A DNA stretch of 6,674 nucleotides from UBA11612 sp963976395 (GTDB taxonomy: Bacteria > Pseudomonadota > Alphaproteobacteria > Rhodospirillales > Rhodospirillaceae), in assembly GCA_963976395.1 (NCBI GenBank), contig CAXBLG010000120.1, positions 1-6,674 on the forward strand, written 5' to 3'. Shown here one piece after another: positions 1-5,509 of the stretch (positions are counted from its first letter, which is position 1; the number at the start of each line of letters is the position of its first letter). The notes beneath the pieces were generated by a model that saw only the letters and a program-made list of their open reading frames with translations, had not been told where the DNA came from and ran no database searches. The position numbers and the translations under genes are program-made.

Positions 1-119
1 ACATCGGCCGGCCGCTGCCGCCGGTGTTTGAGCCGCGCTACGGCGACCTGACGCCGGGCGACCGGGGAGGGATCTTCACCGAAAGCACGAAACTGACGTT
101 TTCGCTGTCTCCCACGTAA
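1..119 (+). CDS. C-terminal end of an unidentified protein (partial)
   Basis: The third forward frame is open from the window edge (first full codon at position 3) to a TAA at 117-119, giving the last 38 residues of a protein. The tail is rich in proline, glycine and charged residues (begins IGRPLPPVFEPRYGD, ends KLTFSLSPT), with no membrane segment or motif I recognise. The other two forward frames hit stops early and codon use here is GC-rich, which supports this frame. A GC-rich hairpin begins on the last base of the stop codon, consistent with a real gene end. No function can be given from so short a piece. It is probably the last gene of an upstream transcription unit whose terminator lies at 218-255. 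Confidence 0.55.
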   Translation, partial: IGRPLPPVFEPRYGDLTPGDRGGIFTESTKLTFSLSPT

Positions 120-134
120 CGCGCTACGGCGCGT
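119..134 (+). other. GC-rich hairpin with a TACG tetraloop
   Basis: Arms ACGCGC (119-124) and GCGCGT (129-134) are perfect complements closed by TACG. In RNA this is a C(UACG)G loop, a member of the very stable UNCG tetraloop class. It starts on the last base of the preceding stop codon. No T-run follows, so it is more likely a 3'-end stabiliser or part of a structured untranslated region than a terminator on its own. Confidence 0.5.
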
Positions 135-217
135 CTAATCGGAGAACATCTGCTTACGTGATCAGATGACAAAGGCGGTCGGCAGCAGAGCGCAGCCCCA
201 GCATCAGCCTTCATTCG

Positions 218-255
218 CACCCTCGACAGGAACAAGGTCGAGGGTGAGTGTTTTT
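218..255 (+). terminator. Rho-independent terminator upstream of the orphan membrane gene
   Basis: A perfect 10-bp inverted repeat, CACCCTCGAC (218-227) and GTCGAGGGTG (237-246), encloses a 9-base loop. It is followed by AGTG and then TTTTT at 251-255. Stem plus T-run reads as an intrinsic terminator on the + strand. The reverse strand has no T-run beyond the stem. It would end transcription from the gene closing at 119, or a small RNA lying between, and isolates the gene starting at 309. Confidence 0.75.
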
Positions 256-308
256 CCGCATAAACTCCTTCAGCCCCTCATGAGAACCTTTCTAAGAAAG
301 AGCTACCC

Positions 309-914
309 ATGACTAAAGGTTTGAAGATTTTGGCTTTCAGCATCATCGTGATCACAGCAACGATGACCCTGGTCGTTTTTTCCACCCCGTATTCCGGCTT
401 TACGACGACCGTTGAACGCTTTCAGACTTTTGTTGGTGGGGCAGTTGCCGCCATCGCGGCCATTGTAGCATCGCTTGTATTGTATGCTTCCGCGACCGCA
501 CCCCAAAAACAGGCCCGGCGAGACCAGGAAACTGTTGCGGCCGCGTTTTTGCTACCGTTCTTTATCGGAGCGAAAGCAAGCGTATCCGCATACATTATTG
601 CTGCTGAGGAAAACGCTCTAAGCGAGGTGGAGCCTTCATCCGAAATACACCCGGTCGAAACTCCATCATTCGACATCCTAAAAGCGCTATCACCAAGTGT
701 TGCGCGAGAAATCGGCCATGCCTTGGCTAGATTAGATTGGGCAATACGATCTGTCCGAATTCATTCACGAAAAAACGCAACAGAAGACGACCGGACCCAT
801 TTAATTGAAGGGCTTCAGATAACAACCATGGTTCTCGACCATACAATTGCAATGTTGAATGAAATATCACAACGAGAGATCGAGAGTGCAGGCACAGATC
901 CTAGTAGCACCTAG
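309..914 (+). CDS. Hypothetical protein with two N-terminal membrane helices
   Basis: I do not recognise this 201-residue protein. A hydrophobic helix spans about residues 5-26. A second spans about 38-62, with a VERFQTFVGGAVAAIAA lead-in resembling the small glycine/alanine helix seen in many short accessory and phage-type membrane proteins of unknown role. A basic, glutamine-rich stretch follows (about 66-74), then a less certain hydrophobic patch at 77-98. The remaining ~100 residues are polar, mostly predicted helix, probably cytoplasmic. The ATG at 309 has only a weak AGAAAGAG ribosome-site candidate at 295-302. The gene is visibly more AT-rich than the mer genes (row 841-900 has 24/60 G+C), which suggests a different origin. 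It stands alone, insulated by the terminator at 218-255 and a 382-base gap after its stop. Function unknown. Confidence 0.7.
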   Translation: MTKGLKILAFSIIVITATMTLVVFSTPYSGFTTTVERFQTFVGGAVAAIAAIVASLVLYASATAPQKQARRDQETVAAAFLLPFFIGAKASVSAYIIAAEENALSEVEPSSEIHPVETPSFDILKALSPSVAREIGHALARLDWAIRSVRIHSRKNATEDDRTHLIEGLQITTMVLDHTIAMLNEISQREIESAGTDPSST

Positions 915-1296
915 AGATGCATTAGTTTGAAGACCTGATGGTTTAAGTCAAATAGCGAAGTTTCGGAACTAGAGTAGAATTTTTTTCGCTCATTTCCAGG
1001 CAAAAGATGCCCTTATCAGGCAATATACTGTTGTGTTAGGAAAATGACCGTTTTTGGTGCCCTTCAAGCTAGAGTTAGTACAACAGATCTTACAAACTAC
1101 CCGCACATAATCATCTAGATGTCTCTCTAGGTGTTGCGCGCTTGTAAACTTTCCGAAGCGCAAATCGCGTCGCTCAAACCTTGAAGGGATATGCACTAGA
1201 TTTGACAAGGCTGTCATTGGTCCACCGGACGCACCTCGGTGTAATCCAAGTTGAATGCGCGACGTTCTTGCAAGTAAGATATGCCACTTACGCTGT
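915..1296. other. AT-richer intergenic gap without a supportable gene
   Basis: This stretch lies between the stop codons of the orphan gene and ynfA, which are transcribed towards each other. It is AT-rich at its left end (row 961-1020 is 24/60 G+C, including a run of seven T). It contains a 10-base perfect palindrome CATCTAGATG at 1112-1121 and a widely spaced 9-bp inverted repeat (1060-1068 with 1180-1188). Open frames crossing it on both strands have no recognisable domain and the larger ones run into ynfA out of frame. No convincing terminator, tRNA or transposon end was found. It may be a junction between segments of different origin. Confidence 0.5.
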
Positions 1297-1626
1297 CTAT
1301 GTTCCGCGAGGCCCCCACAGGATAACGGCGGCGCCCAGGAGGCAGATCGCCGCGCCAACCAAATCCCACCGATCGGGCGTTCGGCTTTCGACCAGCCAGA
1401 GCCACAGAATAGATGCTGCGATGTAGATGCCGCCATAGGCTGCATAGGCGCGTCCGGCGAAGTCACTGTCCACGCGGGTCAGCAGAAAGGCGAACACCAC
1501 AAGGCTGACGAGGCCCGGCGCAAGCCAGAAGATGCTTCGGCCAAGGCGGAAATGCGCCCAGAGGGCGAAACATCCGGCGATCTCTGCAACGGCGGCACCG
1601 ACGTATACAGCGATTGTACCGATCAT
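1297..1626 (-). CDS. ynfA: YnfA family (UPF0060) small inner-membrane protein
   Basis: The product is 109 residues with four predicted membrane helices, the usual length for the YnfA/UPF0060 family. Family hallmarks are visible: AEIAGCF at residues 14-20, SIFWLAPG (31-38), AGRAYAAYGGIYIA (57-70), and W87-D88 followed by a last helix ending GPRG. Known of the family: a small four-helix transporter-like protein related to the drug/metabolite exporters, with reports of drug-efflux activity in enterobacteria. The substrate here is unknown. The ATG at 1626-1624 is chosen because it matches the family start and overlaps the merR stop as ATGA, implying translational coupling. A longer in-frame start at 1677 would lie inside merR and add 17 unconserved residues. 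C19 (helix 1) and C95 (helix 4) sit in the membrane; C19 is ordinary for the family. Co-transcription with merR suggests a role in mercury or metal handling, but that is inference. Confidence 0.9.
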   Translation of the reverse strand: MIGTIAVYVGAAVAEIAGCFALWAHFRLGRSIFWLAPGLVSLVVFAFLLTRVDSDFAGRAYAAYGGIYIAASILWLWLVESRTPDRWDLVGAAICLLGAAVILWGPRGT

Positions 1627-2036
1627 GATGCCAGCGCCTCCAGCACGGGACACTCTGGCACCTCTTCGCCCGAGCACTGCGCCGCCGTGGCGGCGAGCAC
1701 CTTCTCGATGCGCTTGAGGTCAGCGATCTTGGCCCGCACGTCGGCAAGATGCTGCTCCGTCATGGCCTTGACTTCCGCACAGGTCTGGGTGCCCCGGTCA
1801 ACCAGACGCAGTAGCCCGCGCAGTTCCTCGATGGAGAAACCGAGTTCGCGGCCTCGCAAGATGAAGCGCAGGCGCGAGACATGGGCTTCATCATAGACGC
1901 GGTAGCCTGACGCCGTGCGCGGCGGCTCCGGCATCATGCCGATCTTCTCGTAGTAGCGGATGGTCTCCAGATTGCAGCCCGTCCGCCGCGCCAAATCCGC
2001 GCGCTTCAATCCCTTCCCGGAAACGTGATCGCCCAT
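1623..2036 (-). CDS. merR: MerR-type mercury-responsive transcriptional regulator
   Basis: The 137-residue product has the MerR layout. A winged helix-turn-helix spans about residues 10-60 (LKRADLARRTGC, ETIRYYEKIGMM, SGYRVYDE). A long dimerisation helix (about 86-115) follows, then a C-terminal metal loop. Three cysteines fit the Hg(II) site: C86 at the start of the dimer helix, and C121 and C129 in the loop. The 35-residue gap from C86 to C121 equals that of the Tn501-type regulator (C82 to C117). The loop gap is 8 rather than 9. Known role: a dimer sits on the spacer of the mer promoter, represses without Hg(II), and on binding it untwists the DNA to activate. The gene diverges from merT with the operator in between, so it probably also represses itself. 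Its stop overlaps the ynfA start. A Cd/Pb/Zn-type relative is possible, but the linked operon argues for mercury. Confidence 0.92.
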   Translation of the reverse strand: MGDHVSGKGLKRADLARRTGCNLETIRYYEKIGMMPEPPRTASGYRVYDEAHVSRLRFILRGRELGFSIEELRGLLRLVDRGTQTCAEVKAMTEQHLADVRAKIADLKRIEKVLAATAAQCSGEEVPECPVLEALAS

Positions 2037-2052
2037 AGGCTCGAAAATCCCC

Positions 2053-2083
2053 TTGAGTCTGTAGTTGCTACAGACCTTATCTT
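2053..2083 (+). promoter_or_regulatory. merT promoter with MerR operator
   Basis: The -35 element TTGAGT (2053-2058) and -10 element TATCTT (2078-2083) are separated by 19 bp, the over-long spacer typical of MerR-activated promoters. The spacer holds a perfect dyad, GTCTGTAG (2057-2064) and CTACAGAC (2068-2075), around TTG. This is the expected MerR binding site. It lies between merR and merT and should control the mer operon and, divergently, merR-ynfA. Confidence 0.88.
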
Positions 2084-2114
2084 AAACGCAGAACGAACAC
2101 GAGGATGATGACGC

Positions 2115-2513
2115 ATGAGCACAACCGAAGCAGAAACCCGGCCGTTGCAGGTCGCAGGCGATACGGACGACCGGAAGCGGAAACTCTTTGCGGCGGGCGG
2201 CGTGATCGGGGCCATTCTGGCCTCGACCTGCTGCGTCGTGCCGCTGCTGTTCGTCACGCTTGGCATTTCCGGGGCGTGGATCGGCAACCTGACGGCCCTT
2301 GAGTCCTACAAGCCTTACTTTGCGGGCGTCGCGCTCATCTTCATCGGTCTTGGCTTCCGGCAGGTCTACTTCAAGGCCAAGCCCGCCTGCGTGGAGGGCA
2401 GCTACTGCGCCCGGCCGCAGTCGGCCATCATCGCCAACACCGCCCTCTGGCTTTCCACCGTCATCGTCCTGCTCGCGCTGACCATCAACTGGTGGGCGCC
2501 GCTTTTCTATTGA
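2115..2513 (+). CDS. merT: Mercuric ion transport protein MerT
   Basis: This 132-residue inner-membrane protein has three predicted helices (about 25-47, 66-83 and 103-123). The vicinal pair C39-C40 lies in helix 1 (STCCVVPLL). The second pair, C92 and C98, lies in the loop between helices 2 and 3, where MerT proteins keep their cytoplasmic cysteines. In the family, Hg(II) passes from periplasmic MerP to the helix-1 pair, then to the loop pair and on to MerA. The N-terminus is polar and charged for about 22 residues. A GAGG at 2101-2104 precedes the ATG by ten bases. An ATG at 2105 is in another frame and can be ignored. First gene of the operon, directly behind the MerR promoter and 23 bases ahead of merP. 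Confidence 0.93.
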   Translation: MSTTEAETRPLQVAGDTDDRKRKLFAAGGVIGAILASTCCVVPLLFVTLGISGAWIGNLTALESYKPYFAGVALIFIGLGFRQVYFKAKPACVEGSYCARPQSAIIANTALWLSTVIVLLALTINWWAPLFY

Positions 2514-2536
2514 CCCCGAACAAAGGAGTAACCGCC

Positions 2537-2872
2537 ATGAAACGAACCCTCATCTTCGCCGCCGCATTGCTGGCCCTCGGTGGACTAGGCTGGGCAATAA
2601 TCGTACCGGCCGTGCCCCCCGCCGCCGCGCAGTCCGCTTCTCAGCAGGTGGTGGCCGCCCAGACCCGGACCTTCGCCATCCAGAACATGACCTGCGCCTT
2701 GTGCCCCGCCACGGTGAAGAAAGCCATGGAAGGCGTCGCGGGCGTAACATCGGTGGTGGTAGATTTTGACGCCAAGACGGCGACGGTCATCTTCGATCCG
2801 TCGGTGAGCACCGCGGATGCCATTGCCGCCGCCTCTACCAACGCGGGTTATCCGGCCTCGATCAAAAGCTGA
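2537..2872 (+). CDS. merP: Periplasmic mercuric ion-binding protein MerP
   Basis: The 111-residue product begins with a signal peptide (MKR, then a hydrophobic core to about residue 25, probable cleavage after the alanines at 29-31). One heavy-metal-associated domain follows (about 43-109). Its metal motif is MTCALC with C53 and C56; in the familiar GMTC form the first residue is glycine, here N50. The usual GY near the domain end is present (G104-Y105). The family binds Hg(II) in the periplasm and passes it to MerT. The ATG at 2537 is preceded by a good AAAGGAG (2522-2528). An upstream in-frame ATG at 2492 would lie within merT and spoil the signal peptide, so it is rejected. merF follows after five bases. 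Confidence 0.93.
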   Translation: MKRTLIFAAALLALGGLGWAIIVPAVPPAAAQSASQQVVAAQTRTFAIQNMTCALCPATVKKAMEGVAGVTSVVVDFDAKTATVIFDPSVSTADAIAAASTNAGYPASIKS

Positions 2873-2877
2873 GTCCG

Positions 2878-3126
2878 ATGAAGGACGCCACGATCCTGAA
2901 GACCGGCATCGTTGGGACGGTCATAGCAGCCATCTGCTGCGCCCCCCCCGTGCTGGTCATTGCCCTCGGTGCGCTCGGCCTGTCGGCCTGGGTGAGCGGG
3001 CTGGACTACGTGCTGCTGCCCGCACTCACCATTTTTCTTGGCCTGACGGCCTACGGCCTGTGGCGGCGCAACCGCGCGGCGGCCTATTGCGATACGAACA
3101 TTCAAACGAACAAGGAAAGAGCCTGA
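2878..3126 (+). CDS. merF: Mercury uptake protein MerF
   Basis: This is an 82-residue two-helix membrane protein (helices about 8-35 and 43-61). C20-C21 lie in helix 1 in AAICCAPPVL. The LSAW...LDYVLLPALTIFLGL stretch (35-56) matches the MerF pattern closely. MerF is an alternative Hg(II) importer to MerT. Family members I know carry a second vicinal pair near the C-terminus (C71-C72); here C71 is present but residue 72 is aspartate (AAYCDT). Whether this weakens transfer to MerA is unknown. The start has no strong ribosome site and lies five bases after the merP stop, so translation is probably coupled. One base separates its stop from the merA start. Confidence 0.9.
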   Translation: MKDATILKTGIVGTVIAAICCAPPVLVIALGALGLSAWVSGLDYVLLPALTIFLGLTAYGLWRRNRAAAYCDTNIQTNKERA

Positions 3127-3127
3127 C

Positions 3128-4558
3128 ATGGCGGACTGCTGCGCCCCGACCAAATCATCCAAAGCGACTTACGACATCGCCGTCATCGGCGCCGGTTCGG
3201 CCGGCTTTTCCGCTGCCATCACGGCTGCCGAACAGGGAGCGAATGTGGCGCTGATCGGCCATGGCACCATTGGCGGTACCTGCGTCAATGTCGGCTGCGT
3301 GCCGTCCAAGACCATGATCCGGGCCGCCGAGGCGCTGCATGGCGCACGGGCGGCTGGTCGCTTCCCGGGTCAGACCGGAGACGCGCAGGTGAACGACTGG
3401 CGGCGCCTGATCGCCGCCAAGGACGACCTCGTCTCGACGCTCAGGCAGAAGAAGTACGCGGACCTCCTGCCCGAATACAACACCATCGCCTATCTGGAAG
3501 GTGAGGCACGACTGAACGGGGCCGGTGTTATCGTGGGCGGCAACGCCATTGCCGCAGGCAAGACCATCATCGCCACCGGCGGGCGGCCCACTGTGCCGCC
3601 GATTCCCGGCATCGACAAGGTGAACTACCTGACGAGTACGACGCTGCTGGAACTGGCAGACCTGCCCGAGAGGCTGATCGTCATCGGCGGCGGTTATATC
3701 GGGGCCGAACTTGCCCAGATGATGGCGCGCATGGATGTCAGGGTGACGATGGTCTGCCGCTCGCGGCTGCTGCCGCAGGTGGAGCCGGAAATTTCCGCAG
3801 CCCTGGCGGACATGTTCCGGGCCGAGGGCATCACCCTTCATTGCGGCATCGCCTACGATGCCTGCCGTGAGGACGAAACCAGTGTGACCGTCTGCGTCAA
3901 GGACGGCGGCAGGCTGATCGAGCTTAAGGCCGAGCGGCTTCTGGTTGCGACGGGTCGCTCGCCCAATACCGAAGCGCTGGGTCTCGACGACGCCGGCATC
4001 GAACAGAACAACCGTGGGGCCATCGTCGTCGATGACCGGATGCGCACATCCAAGGCCGGCGTTTACGCCGCTGGCGACGTCACCGATCGCGACCAGTTCG
4101 TCTACATGGCGGCCTATGGAGCGAAGCTCGCCGCGCTCAATGCGCTGAACAGCGACACTCTTGCCTATGACAACAGCACAATGCCGTGGGTCGTGTTCAC
4201 GGACCCGCAGGTGGCGGGCGTGGGTCTTACCGAGGCGCAGGCGCGCGCGACCGGGCATGAGGTCAAGACAAGCGTCCTGTCCCTCGACAACGTGCCACGC
4301 GCGCTGGCTGCCCGCGACACACGGGGTCTCATCAAGTTGGTTGCGGATGCCACGACCGACCGCCTGCTTGGGGGGCAAATCTTAGCGCCCGAAGGTGCGG
4401 ACAGCATCCAGACTCTGGCGCTGGCGCTCACCTTCGGCATGACCACCAAGGCGCTCGGCGAGACCATCTTCCCCTATTTGACCACCGTCGAGGGATTGAA
4501 GCTAGCCGCCCAGACATTCGACAAGGATGTCAGCAAGCTGTCTTGCTGCGCCGGGTAA
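3128..4558 (+). CDS. merA: Mercuric(II) reductase MerA, short form
   Basis: The 476-residue flavoenzyme reduces Hg(II) to volatile Hg(0) with NADPH in the cytoplasm. Visible elements in order: FAD-binding GAGSAG (21-26), redox-active GGTCVNVGCVPSK with C52 and C57, pyridine-nucleotide-binding GGGYIGAE (187-194) followed by an arginine-containing strand end (C210-R211), and a second FAD motif GVYAAGDV (311-318). The C-terminal dimerisation domain runs from about 350, with FPYLTTVEGLKLAAQTF, and ends in SCCAG with the substrate-accepting pair C473-C474. The N-terminal heavy-metal domain (NmerA) of Tn501-type enzymes is absent, yet a CC pair sits at C4-C5. AAGGAA at 3112-3117 serves the ATG at 3128. 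Related dihydrolipoamide or glutathione reductases are excluded by the C-terminal CC and the gene context. Last gene of the operon. Confidence 0.96.
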   Translation: MADCCAPTKSSKATYDIAVIGAGSAGFSAAITAAEQGANVALIGHGTIGGTCVNVGCVPSKTMIRAAEALHGARAAGRFPGQTGDAQVNDWRRLIAAKDDLVSTLRQKKYADLLPEYNTIAYLEGEARLNGAGVIVGGNAIAAGKTIIATGGRPTVPPIPGIDKVNYLTSTTLLELADLPERLIVIGGGYIGAELAQMMARMDVRVTMVCRSRLLPQVEPEISAALADMFRAEGITLHCGIAYDACREDETSVTVCVKDGGRLIELKAERLLVATGRSPNTEALGLDDAGIEQNNRGAIVVDDRMRTSKAGVYAAGDVTDRDQFVYMAAYGAKLAALNALNSDTLAYDNSTMPWVVFTDPQVAGVGLTEAQARATGHEVKTSVLSLDNVPRALAARDTRGLIKLVADATTDRLLGGQILAPEGADSIQTLALALTFGMTTKALGETIFPYLTTVEGLKLAAQTFDKDVSKLSCCAG

Positions 4559-4559
4559 C

Positions 4560-4583
4560 GGCCGCTTTTATCTAGAAGCGGCC
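4560..4583 (+). terminator. Terminator-like hairpin after merA
   Basis: Perfect 8-bp arms GGCCGCTT (4560-4567) and AAGCGGCC (4576-4583) enclose an 8-base loop, one base after the merA stop codon. No T-run follows (the next bases are ATTAAACACC), so it may work poorly as an intrinsic terminator and instead protect the mRNA 3' end. Its position marks the natural end of the mer operon. Confidence 0.5.
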
Positions 4584-4695
4584 ATTAAACACCCTCACAC
4601 GATGCGACGAAGTCGCTGATGTGGTCACGGACATGCCGCTGCAAAGTCAACGTGATGCGAAGGTTGGCGCATATCTCCTACCCGTGTTATCCACG

Positions 4696-4715
4696 ACTTT
4701 ACGAAACAGTAAAGT
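4696..4715. promoter_or_regulatory. Inverted repeat, possible operator of the PepSY gene
   Basis: ACTTTAC (4696-4702) and GTAAAGT (4709-4715) form a perfect 7-bp inverted repeat around GAAACA. It lies 91 bases before the start codon at 4807, in an otherwise unexplained 248-base gap. Its size and AT-rich arms suit a dimeric regulator site. The response regulator encoded from 6518 is a natural candidate, but nothing in the sequence proves it. I could not place convincing -35 and -10 boxes with confidence. Confidence 0.4.
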
Positions 4716-4806
4716 TCCGCCAAACTACTCGCAATGTCAGTTCAAGCATTGTGCTCCTTGACGGTGCGTACAGGACGTCACCGCGCTACAAGAAGGAGCA
4801 ATCGAC

Positions 4807-5406
4807 ATGACCAAACTCAAAATCATTCCGGCTATCCTGGCGCTCGGTATCGGCGTGGCCTCAATGGCGCCGGCACACGCGAGTTCCATTGATGACAAGG
4901 ACAGCCATGAGCTGCAAGCCTCGACGAACGCCGCGAAGACGCTCTCAGATTCTATCAAGGCCGCCAACTACGGGAATGCTGGACGAGCGTTCTCCGTCAG
5001 CATGGAAAAGGAAGATGGCAAATACGTCTACAAGGTATCGGTCCTGCAAGGTGACACTACTGTCGAATACCTCATCGACCCACAATCGGGGGCTGTTTCC
5101 GGCACGGATGAAGAGGACTTCCTGGACAAGTTATTCGACTGGAATGACACGAGACGTTTGAAGGACCAATTGGCCACTTCGGCTTTCAGCCTAACGCAAG
5201 CCATTTCACTGGCCGAGACCCAGACAGACGGGCGGGCGATTGAGGCGTACGTCGACGAGCACGCTGCCGAGCTGACGTTCAAGGTGCAAACATACAAGGA
5301 CGGCACCGTTAAGCAGGTTAATATCGATGGGAAAACCGGAAAAGTCGCGTCCATCACCGCGCCTGACAGCGACGACTTCGAAAAAGAAGAACGTCGCGAG
5401 GACTGA
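4807..5406 (+). CDS. Exported protein with two PepSY-like units
   Basis: The 199-residue product has a clear signal peptide (MTKLK, hydrophobic core to about 20, APAHA with probable cleavage after A25), so it should be periplasmic. The mature part looks like two PepSY-type repeats. The first (about 43-100) ends VEYLIDPQSGAV at 86-97. The second (about 128-184) ends QVNIDGKTGKV at 170-180. Both show the family pattern of a helix, two strands, and a closing strand with a [DN]xxxG.V turn. PepSY domains are small secreted or membrane-linked modules, with some members linked to peptidase inhibition. Specific function here is not known. The ending is highly charged (EKEERRED). A strong AGAAGGAG (4791-4798) sits eight bases before the ATG. 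It precedes the DUF347 gene by 103 bases on the same strand. PepSY genes are often targets of OmpR-type two-component systems, and one begins at 6518. Confidence 0.82.
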   Translation: MTKLKIIPAILALGIGVASMAPAHASSIDDKDSHELQASTNAAKTLSDSIKAANYGNAGRAFSVSMEKEDGKYVYKVSVLQGDTTVEYLIDPQSGAVSGTDEEDFLDKLFDWNDTRRLKDQLATSAFSLTQAISLAETQTDGRAIEAYVDEHAAELTFKVQTYKDGTVKQVNIDGKTGKVASITAPDSDDFEKEERRED

Positions 5407-5509
5407 ACATCACACACTCGCCAAGGCACCTTCTTTACGCCCACGAAACCTCGATTCTTTTGAAAATCCCGGCTGCCTTTATGGCGGTCTATGACGATGG
5501 AGATTTACA

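Noticed and set aside
6..13. GGCCGGCC also present at 6284-6291, as a possible flanking repeat
   Set aside because: An 8-base GC palindrome shared by two GC-rich sites is unremarkable, and the surrounding bases do not match.
1060..1188. 9-bp inverted repeat CCCTTCAAG/CTTGAAGGG, 111 bases apart
   Set aside because: One such match is fairly likely by chance in a 380-base region. No transposon-like ends or target duplication accompany it.
990..1466. A 158-codon open frame on the - strand across the gap and into ynfA
   Set aside because: It overlaps ynfA in another frame and changes composition midway. No domain or ribosome site supports it.
3155..4378. A 407-codon open frame on the - strand inside merA
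   Set aside because: It is antisense to an unmistakable merA with all catalytic motifs. Its product has no recognisable domain and such mirror frames are common in GC-rich coding DNA.
4687..4695. TTATCCACG, one base from a DnaA box
   Set aside because: A single near-match without further boxes, an AT-rich unwinding stretch or a replication gene does not support an origin.
4619..4810. A 63-codon open frame before the PepSY gene
   Set aside because: No recognisable motif, no clear ribosome site, and it runs over the good ribosome site and start of the PepSY gene.
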